From NCBI GenBank assembly GCA_030562195.1, contig JAUJPP010000012.1:14260001-14324000 (forward strand): a DNA stretch of 64,000 bases. Reading direction: 5' to 3'. The translations under genes and the position numbers were made by a program. The notes under the pieces are model-generated. The model made no database searches, had not been told where the DNA came from, and saw only the letters and a program-made list of their open reading frames with translations. This DNA comes from Nipponacmea schrenckii. Its lineage: Eukaryota; Mollusca; Gastropoda; Lottiidae. Of this stretch, positions 32,616-45,575 are shown in pieces (position 1 is the stretch's first letter; each line of letters opens with the position of its first letter).

Positions 32616-34040
32616 AAGAAAGTCAAAGTATTCGAGACCATATCAATAAATATGTCCGGCAATCCAGAATGGAGTTTTTTCTTATATTACCATTTTAAAT
32701 CTTAATATTTTATACTGTATCAAATAGCCTTCATACAAAATACTGATTTTTTTCCTTCAATGTTGTATTTTTTTCCTTTTAACAGATAATTTCTGTCGTT
32801 TACTTTTATCAAGTGTTAACTGTTATTTGAGAAACAATCTGACAAAAACGTTTTAAGATTTCAAATTGAAAGGCATGTTTTCGTGTAATTTATCAAATCA
32901 ATGTCTCTGATGGAATGCCAATATATTTTCATTTAGTCATTCGTTAATTCTCGGCAGTTTCCGTAAAACTCACTCTTTTGTAAAAAAAAATAAAATGGGT
33001 TTCTTCATCTGATGAAGTAATTGGGCTAATACAACTGTTTAGTGTGCAAATTTTGTCCGGAAAGTGGCCTAACTCTATTTTCAACAGATCGCGCACTCAT
33101 TCGGCAACTCAGTTTCCGTGAGGCTGAAAGAAATGTTTCCGAGTTTTCCAAGTAAGCCATTGAGAGCAGAGTTGGGCAAAATTGCGTCGTAACTTCATGA
33201 AAACGGAAGAGTAGGGTCCATGTAAATGCTTATGAATGCAAATGCAAATGCAAATATAACCCCACTTCATCTATGTTATATAATACTAAATATTAGATAT
33301 TGGCTTAATTGGGGCCCATCCCTGAGGCAAACCGCCCACTTGCGTAGGCCAAAGCTTGCAAACTAGCAATCTAACAATAATTTATTCAAATTAATGATTA
33401 AATGAAACCTAGAATTTTTAAACAGAATTGAGACGTGTCGTATCGTAATTAGTCTTAATTATTTAGCAGAGCTCTCGTCACATGTTCAGCTTACGGCTGA
33501 ACCGGAAGTGACGGTTGTCTATATTTCTAGAATAACATCATTGTCCATGCTGTTGTCATCAATGATGTCATAATATCGTTTAAATAATGAACTCAGTTCT
33601 GACATTTAAGGTTAATCAGAAGCTAATTTATCATGCGAGGTTAACTATGTTTTTTTTAAGAGCATTTTAGTTGACATAAATATATATTCGTGGTGGACTT
33701 TAAAAATCGTAAATTGCAGGAATGAAATCCTTCAAATTGAGTCTTTTAGGCCGTCAAATTACATAGTGTAGACAAGTTTGAAAGCTATTAGACAATCGTA
33801 TGGAAATTTTATAATTATATTATTTTTAAATTAATGTACGTCTTTTAAATCATTTGAAACATTAAAGACCACTTAAGTTTACTATCCTTTTCTTTTAAAG
33901 ATTGATAGGATTGTTAGATATGTAATGTTTGCTAGTCCCATTTTTTTGCGGGTTAAATCGTAATAGCTGGGGAGAAACCGAATCGCAGAGTGGTAGGAAA
34001 TCTTTATTTATCATGGAGTGGAGCTCAAATATCATTTCAG
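32616..34040. other. Spacer without a recognisable gene
   Basis: A short direct repeat (aatgcaaatgcaaatgc) sits at 33,234-33,255. The stretch 33,440-33,600 is more mixed in base composition than its surroundings, with TAATTA-type motifs and cagcttacggctgaaccgg. No function is called. Confidence 0.35.
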
Positions 34041-34445
34041 CTACCTTTCAATTTAGTGGAACGCTCTCAGTCTTTCATTAAAGTACTCTGGAACGTTTCA
34101 CTAAAGGTGGGGCTCAGTTTTTGATTAAGCACCCTGGAACGTTTTACTTCAAGCAGAGTTCAGTTTTTACTCAAAGTTGCTGGGACGTTTCACTTCAAGT
34201 AGGCCTCTCAGTTTTTAATCAAGCTGACTGGAACGTTTCACTTCAAGTAGAGTTCTGTATTAACTCAGTGGAACGTTTCACTCAAAGCTCCCTGAGAGGT
34301 TTCACTTTAGGTAGAGCTCAGTCTCTAATCAAGCTATGTCTTTACTCAAGCTTACTGGAACGTTTCACTTAAAGTCGAGCCCAGGTTTTAATCAAAGTTC
34401 TCTGGACGTTACACTCCAATCAGATCTCAGTGCTTACTCATATAT
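34041..34445 (+). repeat. Degenerate tandem repeat, about 45-bp unit, 8 copies
   Basis: The unit is like ctggaacgtttcacttcaag then tagagctcagtttttaatca agc-type endings. It gives an 83-codon open frame at 34,121-34,372 that is translated repeat, with periodic phenylalanine-rich segments. Confidence 0.8.
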
Positions 34446-37400
34446 AGCTCTTTGAAACGAATTACTTTTAAATCATTTTAATGGTTTGCGTTTGTAAGTG
34501 TTATAACAGCGGTTTATTGGATATTTAGACAATAAACGGATACCATGACGCGACTCTCGCCAAAACGTTTGTATGATATTGCAGACGAACCGTAGCCTAT
34601 GACAGGTTTCTGTTTTAAGTTATTATCGCAAAGTCAGCAAACTTTCGGAAACAATGTGTCTTTAATGAAATTTTAAATACACTACAATATATTTTCGATT
34701 GTTTCGGTCATTAGTCACATTGATCGATGGGATGTCAATTAAATATCTGACTTAATTAGAATTTATTGTATAGTTAGTGCAATAGTGGTTAAAGATGTAA
34801 TCGCCTAAAACTAACAAAAAATATAACCCCATAATAGCATCATAACGCAAAAATGTTCGACGCAAAATGAATTTTGGTAGCTTTTTTAATGAAGTTTGTG
34901 GTAGAGTTGGTTATTGTTTCGGGTTGTTTGCGAGTAGTAGACAGCTTTGTTTTTGTTAATTAGAAGTACTAGGCAATTAGTTCAATAAAAGCGGTTAATG
35001 ATGTAGTCGCCCACATCTCAGAAAATTGCTATCAGCTATTTGACCATGTAAATAACCATATCATGTATTTTCATTAATATGCGTCATTTTGTTAAACTCA
35101 TCAGAAACCTTTCATTAGAGATAGATTTTTGAAATTTTGTTTGCATCAGTCAACAACCGAAAGCACATAGTAAGGAATATTCCAGGATTTGGTTCTATTT
35201 ACAGCTAGGTCGACTCGAATTATGTGAAACAATGCCTTATTCAAGGTCACCAGATTTTCAGAAACGGACCCGGAACAGAGGTACTTTGACCAAGACACTT
35301 TGACTAAGATACTTTGACTAAGGCATTTCGACTTATGCACTTTGCATTGGCTTCATTTCTTAAAGTATAAAAAGCTCAATTTTTTCAATTTTCTGAAATG
35401 TATCATTTTTATTTCAATATTTGCAGCGTTTTGAATTACGCAGATATAGACATGCATCAAGTATCTATTCTGCAGTAGTTGATGACGTCATGTCTGATAC
35501 TTCAGGCTCTGAAACACGACCGATAACTCTCATTAGCCTCGAGTTACAATCCGTTGAATTAATACATAGCTAGGAGCATAACTTGCATTCATGTCGTCAT
35601 TGATGCCTTTTAAAATGACCATTTGGCCTTTAATCTCCTCAACATGGAAATTTGGCCATATGATAATTATGGCATAAAAAATTGCCCAATTTAGCTTTTT
35701 TTGTTCTCAATTAAATGGTTTCATTAATCTACATATTGTAGGTCGCACCAATGACATTGCCCTGAGCTTTTCCCTTTTCAAAATATCAAGCTATATTTTT
35801 GGTTAGTCTGATATTTTTGTTTATTATGTGGCAATTTCAATTGACCATAAATAACATCTGATTTCAAGTTCAGAACGTCAATGAAATATAACTTGAGATA
35901 CACCCCGTGCACTGTTGCACAATGAAAATTGTTCACACAAAGTGATGTACCGGTAATCTAAATATTTGCTTGGTGACAAATGTTCAGCTATCCTTATTAG
36001 TTATTATGTAGATTTATAACTCGGTAAGACAAAACGAACGTTAGACATGATTCTGTTATAGTGTACCTTAAAGACCTTATTCTCCAAAATTTGACTTAAA
36101 AAAACATACCAATTTAAGAAAGTGATCTAATTGGATGATAAGACTAGATTTAAAATAGTTTCAGTGATGGACCAATCAGATGATGACTGCGACACTAAAA
36201 ATCATCTTAAGTGAAGTATACAAGAATAAGTCCCCTGATGGTAAATATTTTAAGGGACATTTATCAAATTCTTTGCCTGGCAGCTCGATAAAGTTTTTCT
36301 GCAACAAAACTAACTTATTCTGATGCGTCCTGCGCAAGTGTAAAATTCAACATTAAAAGGGCTACAAATCTATTATGTCGTGAAAGTTGAGTAGGATTTG
36401 TCAGTACAGCTTTCACAAGTTTCAGCCTTGAATGATTTTCTGATCAAAATTAGTTCTGCAACACTTCTGTAACGAAACAAAAAAAACTTCTATTAAATTA
36501 CCCTCGAGAGCCGCAGGTGATCTCGCATTTGACAATTATTTTACATTAAAAGACATCTTATTTTCAATTTATTTGTCAGTGATAATGGCACCCTTGTAGG
36601 TCTCCTTTACTTTAGAAAATATCGTAAAAAAACAAAAACCTAATTTAGCCTTTCAATCCATTTGAAAAAGTCGACTCCGTGTTTGATCCGATGATTTTGT
36701 AGTCTCACTAACTCATCTAATATTGGTCATGAAGAATATTGAAGCAACAGTACTATACAGTGCGAATATTGTCGCTCCAACCACTGTCACTATACAATGT
36801 CAATTATGAAGGCTGAACTATCGTAGTCTAATAAAGCTAAGTTTTTGTCCGGTTGAGTGAGGCTAAACAAAGAAAGCAAATCATAATAAGAGAAGGTGAG
36901 ACTATAATAACGAAGGTGGCATCTTTGTCACCTACACCGGAAGTATATTATCATGGATATCTAACCCTTCCCACATTTGAACCCCCATATCAAGAGGCTG
37001 AAAATTCTAGTTTGGTCAGGTGAGTGACCAAAACCGGAAGTATAATATATGAAGGCTAAAAATTGCCATTAACTTAACCTCTTTTTTTTAGCCAGGTGAG
37101 TGAGACTAATGCTTCCGTGTCGTCATCTGCCAGCATATACCGGAACTTTAGTAAGAAAATCATAGCGCTAATTGTAGCTGTAGGCTATTGCATGCCGGGG
37201 GATTTCAAATTGACTTCTATTAGCCATTTGGCTTGATGTTTTGGCGGAAATGGGAGAAAGGGTTATTGCTAGCTAATTGGGTATAATGAGATACACAAAG
37301 ATTTTCTTCTGTTTTTTCGTTATACACAAATTACATCATTTAAGTCAATACCTTTCTTCTTTGTGCTGTTATGTAGAGATGTGTTTCAGTTATTTTAAGT

Positions 37401-38880
37401 TTCAGTAAATTAAAACGAAATTTAACGTAATACATTTCAGCTCGTAGTTAGGCCCGTGACATTTTTCAATTTCCATCTAAGTAGGCTTGTTTGACGCAAC
37501 ACCCATATATAGAGTTGCATTCACAGTAGGCCTACATTGAAAATTCCTGGAAGGAGCGACAACTCTTAGAATGGCAAACACCCTTTTACAGGAATATTTG
37601 TTTCCATATTAAATCACGAAATTCGACCTTCCTTTTACTTTGTCCAGAAATCTCGTTGAAAAGGTTTCCAATATGTCATAAGAGAGCCTGGCCAATACTT
37701 GGTTTCTGTACAAAAATTCAATATAGCATGACCATGAAATTTTTGAACAAGTCAAAATGAAAGAAAACCACTACATTTTATCAACATCCGCTTGACTGTC
37801 ACTGCACACAAAACTACCCTTTTTAGAAATAACCTTTCGCCAATTAAATTTCTCATTACCTCAGAATTTCTGAAAGAAAATGCAATTACAGACATCAAAT
37901 TCCAAATCTAGACCAAAAATAAGTCAGAAAATAGACATGCAAAAACGAAAAAAAGGAAGGAACAAAGGGGTTCTAAAAATAGCACGGACAATCATTAGCA
38001 TAAAATGTTTTAGTGGTCTGAGTCTTGGTCTGAGTCGATAAGCTGTTTTTTTGTTGAGTAGTTTACTAACGACAAGGAAACGTAGACTGTTGGTGAGACA
38101 TATTACACAATTGTTGTCGAACTAGACGTCAAACGTTAATTCTGAAAAGTAATATCAGTAGCTAGACTAAAGTGGAACTCTTAAAAAAAAGAATAAACAT
38201 AAAAAAACACAGAAAAAGAGATATTGACAATATTTCTTTCAAACCTCTACAATCGGAAATGAAAGCTTTCTTATTTTGAAACGAAATTATTCAATTGGTT
38301 TTATTGTCTAAATGAATGAAACATATATATTTTTGTGTTTGTATGGTAGGGATTTAAATCCCACCCTTTTTCATATTACTTGCTAGATACTAAATCATTT
38401 TCAGTTAATCTTGAAGGTCGTTCGGACCTCACTAAGACGCATTTGGAACGCCGTGATCGCAGTACAAATTAAAATATCAGATCCTACGTCAAAAAGCAAT
38501 AGCCGTGAGGTTAAAATTCTCAGACTGCGACTCGTGCATTAATAAAACAAAATATCATTATTAGCCATGTGGATGCTCCAAAGGGGATGCCGAATCGACA
38601 ATCGATATTCACACCTTAAGGTTACTTTCACTATTTCTGTATCTATAACTAATGAAAGAAAAATCAGCTGTAGAGACTTCAATTGCGTCTTTATTGTCCA
38701 TTGTTTTCGAGCATGATTTTAAAACTAAATCTATCTTGACGCTTTCTGAATGAAGCAATATTAAAAGGCGTGACTTTCATTGACCTCTCCCGTCAGGATC
38801 TTACTGAAATGGAACATTTCTTACAAGCATGACTTCAATATTGAACTTTTCTATCAATATGAATTGAATTGGCATTTAGA
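34446..38880. other. Long gene-poor spacer
   Basis: No coding stretch is convincing on either strand. At 36,840-37,150 a short motif pair (gtgagtga and accggaagtata) recurs two or three times as an old duplication. The remainder looks single-copy in this window. Confidence 0.35.
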
Positions 38881-39510
38881 GCTACTTTTATATAAATTTT
38901 CCTCATTGTAAACTGCATAACGTTGTCCGTTACATTTCAATTATATCAGATTGATTAAAAAACTACGTCTTACAGTTATTGCCTTCATGATAATAATTTT
39001 TATAAAAGATAGTTAATTTTACTCATTGTAAACTGTATAATATTCGCCAAGACGTAAAACCCCGTTAATTTCATTGCATCAAGTCTATGAAAAACTACAT
39101 GTACATCGTTTATTAAAGTAATTGGTTATGATAATAATTTTCTCCTGGGCTACTGTATAGAGTTGTCCATACTGCCAATGTATAATTATACATATCCATA
39201 TATGTTATCTAATCTCCCCCTCTTTCACTCTGTATAATGTTGCCCGGTCAAGTAAAACTCCGGTACTTTTATGGCTCAGGTCCATTAAAAAAAAAAAAAA
39301 AAAAAAAATTCTACCTCATCCAAATTGGAAAAATTTTACAATACTATTCAATACCCAGGACCATCATAAACTATACATTTTATTACAAAAAAGTTCATCC
39401 AATTTGGACATTTTTCCCTCTTTGCACACTTTATAGAGTTGCCTGTTCGAGGTGTAAAAATCGGGTACTTTTCATTCCATGGTATGAAATGCCATTGGGG
39501 TAGAGAACAT
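38881..39510 (+). repeat. Degenerate tandem repeat, about 130-bp unit, 4 copies
   Basis: Each copy has a start like tcattgtaaactgtataat, a short gttgtcc or gttgccc block, a gtaaaactcc-type block, and attaaagtaattg followed by gataataattt. Poly-A at 39,290-39,307 interrupts one copy. Strongly diverged. Confidence 0.55.
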
Positions 39511-39989
39511 TATTAAAGTAATTGCCTTTCAGATAATAAATCTTAATAGTTTATAGTAAATCATAAATTCTTAGGTTGTATTGAGAAAGTGTTTTTATGT
39601 GATCTGAGAGTAGATCTTCATTAAGAAATATGGAAATGCTTTTAACTGATTATTACAGAACGTTGACTAAACGTAATAAGTTGGTATTGGTTTACTGAAC
39701 CAGTGATTATCTGACGTCTAATTTCAAGTACTAACAATCGTATCACATCGTAAGTAGAATTTTTGTTCCAAGTGATATATTATCCTGTACTGCAAAACAG
39801 AATTCTGTTTTTTCAACCCGAGTTTTTAAGAGGAAAATCGCCTGTATTGGGCTTTGGGGAAAGTTTAAAAGTCACCTAAGCAAAGAAATTGAAATTTAAG
39901 TACAAATTGCAACTTTATATTTTTTGAAACAAACGCTGTTGTTTTTATAATTAACGCTCATATAAAGAAGCCGAAATCAACATCATGTC

Positions 39990-40125
39990 GTGAAAGATTG
40001 TCATAAATATCGGAAAAATCATTGGAAAGATCATCTCGACCTTTGTCGGGATTGAACCCTAGACCCACAGGTTATAGCGAGTAAACGTCTAACTCAAGGA
40101 GTCACTGCGGCTCCCGGAGATACGG
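39990..40125 (-). mobile_element. SINE head (tRNA-like), minus orientation
   Basis: Read on the minus strand, box A-like gtgactccttgagttagacg and box B-like agggttcaatcccg are separated by about 30 bases, as in a tRNA gene. It matches the head of the SINE at 22,430. No acceptor stem or CCA-compatible end supports a functional tRNA. Confidence 0.65.
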
Positions 40126-41990
40126 TGGAAATAAAGGAGAAAGTAGTAGCTACAGGAAAGAGTTTCAGAGAAAAACCGAGTGGTCACTAAAATCCACAAA
40201 TTGGTCTGTCTATTATGGATTATTAACTACAAAAATGTTCCAATGGAAATTTTTACGGCAGGGATAACCAAGTCACGTTTCAACAATATATCGGGTAATG
40301 GATCACAGGTTCAATTCTATCTGACTGACTCATATATGCTTAGGAATATCGACATTGATCCAACCCGATCAGGAAGTAAAAACATATACTCTTTCAAAAG
40401 AAGAAAGATAATTAAAATTCATAATTAGTTTACATTACGATGTTTGTTAAGTTTTAATCTATAATATAGAATTATTGAAAAAATCGATGTAACGAAAAAT
40501 TATTGCAATGTCTAACATTAAAGAAGCAGTCTTTTTTTGTAGGTCGAAAAATTGTGGCAACTGATTAATAATCAGTACGCTCCATTTAATTAACCCTTTT
40601 AAAACAATTCTGTTTGATCAAGTAGATACATGGATATAAATAGCATATTTTATTATACTAGTAGGTATAATACAAGATGTTTTTTATGATGAAAATGTTG
40701 CATATTACCCCTTTAAACATTGCTCATATATTGTAGGCCCTAGTCAGTAAAAAAAAATTGGTTAATGTGCAGATAGACATTTCGGAAGCATTGATATTAG
40801 AATCGTTTTCTTTCCCCGAGGAAGACTTTTAGGGCACCCGATCTCCTAGTAGTCGACAATCCAACTGGCTACTGACTGAGTTAGTACATTGAAGAAAGTG
40901 TCCAAATCATGAATGTTAAGTGTAAGAACTAAGAAATTTTAAATTGGAAAATGTTAGGGGTGGCAAAGTTATGAATCCTAACATTCTCATGCTTAACAGG
41001 TTAGTTGCTTTTGGTTACAAAGAACCCTACACGTACATCACTTCCGCCAGAGTAATGTTCATTGAATTTTAGACCATACGCAAGTCGATCTGTCATTTTT
41101 AATAGAAATCCAGAGAGATGTATCAGACAGCAGAACAAAGATATATGTATGTATTTCAAGAATACTTAGTTCAATAAATCTTTACTTAGTTAAATGGATT
41201 ATTACTTAGTTTTGACACCTGGTAAGTCCGTTAACAAACAAGGATTCCTTTTGGCCAAGTTTAAAACTTTCAATTTTGTGGTCTACCTTTAACAGCGGGT
41301 CGGAATATGTCGTTTAGGCTAAGTTGCATTGTAATATTTTAGTCGGTAGCTAGTTAGATTGTTGTCTGGGGGTGTAAGGGTAGCTTCCTATTAAATCCCC
41401 TCAGTGCTCTAGCGTTAAGCGCTCAACCCTTTTTTCATATTTTATATAAGTACGTTTCTATAACTCATCTTCAACGCGTAAAACAAAAACCACTCGAACG
41501 AAAAATGGAAATCGTTAAGCGATCTCGAATTTCAATGAAGAAATAAAACATCCTTTAAATGATGTCTTCTAATAGTTAATTTACTTTTAATTTGTCGATA
41601 TCCTTTCACGAGGATCAATTCTTTCACTGAAAATAAACTTAGTTCTTTATCTGATCAAACGGAATTCAATATTTCACAACTAAATTACTTCAAATATTGA
41701 AAAATATTTCTGTCAATATGTTTTCTCGAATGCCGGGAGGTCCCTCAATTCCATCTCGAAATCCACGTTCTAAAAATGTGTCACTGATGGAGGGCTATAG
41801 TATTGCAGCATGCATTTGGTTAATCAATTTCTATCTGAGCGTTGCTGAAATTGATAACTAAAAAATGTTTTAACTCCTTTCCTACTAAATTCTAATTGAT
41901 AACTTTTATTTTTTGCAATTATGATCCGGAACAAATCGCTAAATGTCAATCTCAATATTCTATCTGTATCTAATTAGTTATTTTTCTTCA
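40126..41990. other. Spacer with a MITE trace
   Basis: At 41,150-41,290 the markers gacacctggtaagtccg and ttggccaagtttaaaac belong to the AAAGGGAT MITE family. An 82-codon plus frame at 40,180-40,428 has no recognisable domain and is not called. Confidence 0.4.
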
Positions 41991-42520
41991 AGAACAAAGA
42001 ACTTGGCCAAATTTCTCTCAGCGACTAAGCCAATATTTCCCTCTAAGTCTCGGCCAATGTTTCTCCCTTTCTATCAACCAGAATGTATCTCGGTGAACTC
42101 AGCCAGATCTTAGCGACTCAGCAACTGATGTTTCTCAGTGACTCAGCAAATTATGTCTCTCAGCGGATCAGTACATTATGCTTCTCGGTGACTCAGCAAA
42201 TTATGCCTCTCAGCGACTCAGCAAATTATGTTTCTCAGTGACTCAGCAAATTATGTCTCTAAGCGGATCAGTACATTATGTTTCTCGGTGACACAGCAAA
42301 TTATGTCTCTCAGCGACTCACCAATTATGTTTCTCAGTGACTCAGAAAAATGTGTCTCTCGGTGACTCAGCAAAATTATGACTCTTAACTTCTCGGTAAA
42401 TAGTTCTCTCGGCGATTCATTCAATAGTTCTCTCAGGAGGTTAGCCAGATATGTTTCTCAGTAAGTAAGCCAGATATGTTTCTCGGCTAGAATAAGTTAC
42501 TCAGCGCCTCAGCTCAGATT
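41991..42520 (+). repeat. 25-bp tandem repeat with a 100-bp higher-order unit
   Basis: The unit is like actcagcaaattatgtctct then cagcg. In the core (42,135-42,340) four variant 25-mers, one carrying ggatcagtacattatg, repeat as a 100-bp block about twice. The flanks decay on both sides. Confidence 0.85.
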
Positions 42521-44870
42521 AGCTCAGTGTTTCTCTCATTGAGACGGCTCAGAATTACTCTTAGTGTTGGACAATTTCTTTCAAAGTGTGTCACAAGTAA
42601 CTGCCACTTATTAGTACATTAGGCACATTTCGAGTTGTTATGGGCTACGGAGACAGTTATAATTCATAGTTAATTTTTCCTTTTAACCTCTTGACATTAC
42701 GGCCACTTTATCCTGTCAGCTAGCGGAAGTCGTAATCTGGTCATGATTTAAGACCCATTTGCGGCATTGATTGTCGTTCAAGAGAACATCGACTTAATGT
42801 TGGCAGAAACTAATTCATAAAAGGGTTATATTACATCGGTTTCCGTTTTATGGACAGTCTTTCTCATATCGTAGGATAAATTGGGGTTTGCTTTTAGCGA
42901 AGTCATAACATTTTCTAAGATCTCCTAAATATCGTCAATTCTTGTTCATTTGACGGTTTTAGTATTATTTCGACCTTTGTTTTGGGCTTAAAGTATGTGA
43001 GTTATAAAATAGTCTGACACATTATCTTTAAGAACTATTAGATTCTCTGAGTTGACAAGTCCAGTCGCAGAGTGGTGCGTGGATTACCGTTACTTCTCGT
43101 CCATTATAATATGGATTTAATTATTTTGGATAAAAAAAGAATTGTCCGATAAAAAAGACAGTATCAGCTGACAAACCCAATCGCGGAGTGAAGTGAGCTG
43201 TACTGAAAGGTTCAGGGTTTTAATATCACTGTGTATCTTCAATTATTTTGGATATAAAGGCTATAACAGGCCCAATTCTAATGTGGCAACGATCCGGTTA
43301 AGCTCTTGGAAAGGAAACGCGAAAGCTTAAAAATTACCGAAATTAGCAGTGAAAGACGGTTGTCCCCCTTTAAATGTGCAGTGTCAAATTTTGTGACAGA
43401 ATTATAATGACGCAAATTATTTCAACAGCTTCAAAAGAAACAAGAAGCAAAAGGTTAAAACTTAGATAAGACAAAATTAAAAATGCATCATGACGATCTG
43501 CGAATTAAATCAGTTATGGCACAAGTCTACAACTGCGTCATATTTTTTTTTGCAACCGAAATTATTATTAAATGCAAATCAAAATTTTATTGGTATATAT
43601 AATAGATTGCTAATCAATTTTTTCCTGAATCCTTAACTCCTTAACCTTAGACATTATGTTTCATTAACCCCATTTAAAAAAAATAGAAAGGTGTTAGACG
43701 TAAAACTCTCTTTCATTTGTAATAGTTTCATTAGAATGATTGTCATACGATGATTCATTGGTTAATTCAATAATACAGTAATTGTAACAGCGTTTATATG
43801 TCGCCAACCAATAGAACATTAAATGAGGCGCGCTATTGTTAATGGAACAAAAGGCTTACACTTGTAATGGCACCAGCTAAAGTGCCGCTTATATCATTTG
43901 AGTGTTTTATACAGTGGTGGATAAAGGCCGCTGCTCGACGTCCAAACATACACGCTAAAAGCTTCATGTTTACCTCTAAGAGCTACTTAAATGCCTCGAT
44001 AAGAAGTATAAATGCGTCCATTAAAGAGTGGTTCCCGTGAAATTGCCATGAAATACTCTGTTATAGATGGATAGATGGCGAACTGTATAGTATGTAGTAC
44101 ATTTGATGTATGTTAAAGGTATGCAATTGTCTAGGTACTCTTTTGGTTTTTTTTTAGGGTTTTTGTTTTTTTCATTTTGACCCGACAAAGAATTTATTTT
44201 AGCTATCCCTAACACTTTTTATCAGAATGCAAATCCGTCATCTGCTATGTCTGCAATTAAATATCGAATTAAAATAAATGGAATGAAGTCCAAACATTGT
44301 ATTTATTCCCATGTCAAAACATGTTTATAGATAGATGTCATAAACTTGGTAATTATTGCATTATAGATAACAAAAATGACAAAAAAAAAAAAAAAAATTG
44401 TCGTCATTTCCGGTATTCATCTTGATACTACTAACTTACCATATTCCTACTACAGTTGGTTCGAAATAATTCTATCTCGGCAGTTCGTTAACTGAATGTC
44501 ACTATAAAAGAGTTTCCATAGTGGGTGTCACCCTTTAAGACTAATATTACAAAGTCGAAACGTGTGTCATTTGAACATGTGAAAGTCCAAATGGACGTTT
44601 AAATGGAAACTTTATAGTTAATACGGCAATTAGGCAATTTGCTTCCATTAAAATTTCGTCAGAGTTTTTTCCGACGATATTATAAGGGGAAGGCAAAGAA
44701 AATATGAAAAAAAAAATATGTTAAAACCTTTTAGCATGAGTTTATGAGTTTTTGTAAGATTATGGTGAAAAATGTCAAAAAGCTTCCAGAAATAACTATT
44801 AATATTAATAGAGCCTGGGAAAAAGCTTTTTAAATCTTTTAACGTCTACGACAAATTGGTATTAGTAATT
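42521..44870. other. Spacer with one old duplication
   Basis: The segment 43,050-43,260 holds two diverged copies of a block of about 120 bp with ccagtcgcagagtgg or cccaatcgcggagtg, then ttaattattttggat or caattattttggat. The same short motif occurs at 33,985 and 52,738. No gene was found. Confidence 0.4.
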
Positions 44871-44871
44871 G

Positions 44872-45575
44872 TGATACTAGGTGATACATGTGGAAACTAG
44901 ATGGGTGTCTGCGATACATTTAGAAACTTGATAGGCGTCTGCGATACATTAAGAAACCAGGTGTGTGTATGTGATACATTTGGATCTTAGGTGGGCGTCT
45001 GCGATACATTCAGAAACTAGATGAGCGTCTGCGATACATTTAGAAACTAGGTGTGTGTCTGTGATACATTTGGATCTTAGGTGGGCGTCTTCGATACATT
45101 TGGAAAGTAGATGGGCGTCTGCGATTCATTTTGAAACCATGTAGGCGTCTGCGATACATTTAGAAACTAGATTGGCGTCTGCGATGCATTTGGAACTATG
45201 AGGGCGTCTGTGATACATTTAGAAACTAGATGGGCGTCTGCGATACATTAAAAACTAGATGGGCGTCTGTAATACATTTGGAAATTATGTAGGCGTCTGC
45301 GATACATTTGAAAACTAGATGGGCGTCTGCGATACATTTAGAAACTAGATGGGCGTCGGCGATACATTTGGAAACTATGTAGGCTTTTGCGATACATTTG
45401 GAAACTAGATGGGCATCTGCGATACATTTGGGAACAAGATGGGCGTCTGCGATACATTTGGAAACTATGTAGGCGTCTTCGATACATTGAGAAACTAGGT
45501 GTGTCTCTGCGATACAATTTGAAACTTGATAGGCGTCTGCGATACATTTGGAAACTATGTGTGTCTCTGATTGGC
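44872..45575 (+). repeat. 30-bp minisatellite, about 24 copies
   Basis: The unit is gggcgtctgcgatacatttg then gaaactagat. Because 30 is a multiple of three, open frames run on both strands (45,338-45,547 minus, 45,387-45,638 plus) and give 10-residue periodic peptides. These are translated repeat. Confidence 0.95.

Noticed and set aside
40020..40110. Possible tRNA gene on the minus strand
   Set aside because: It has box A and B-like motifs but no matching acceptor stem, and it is part of the SINE head family.
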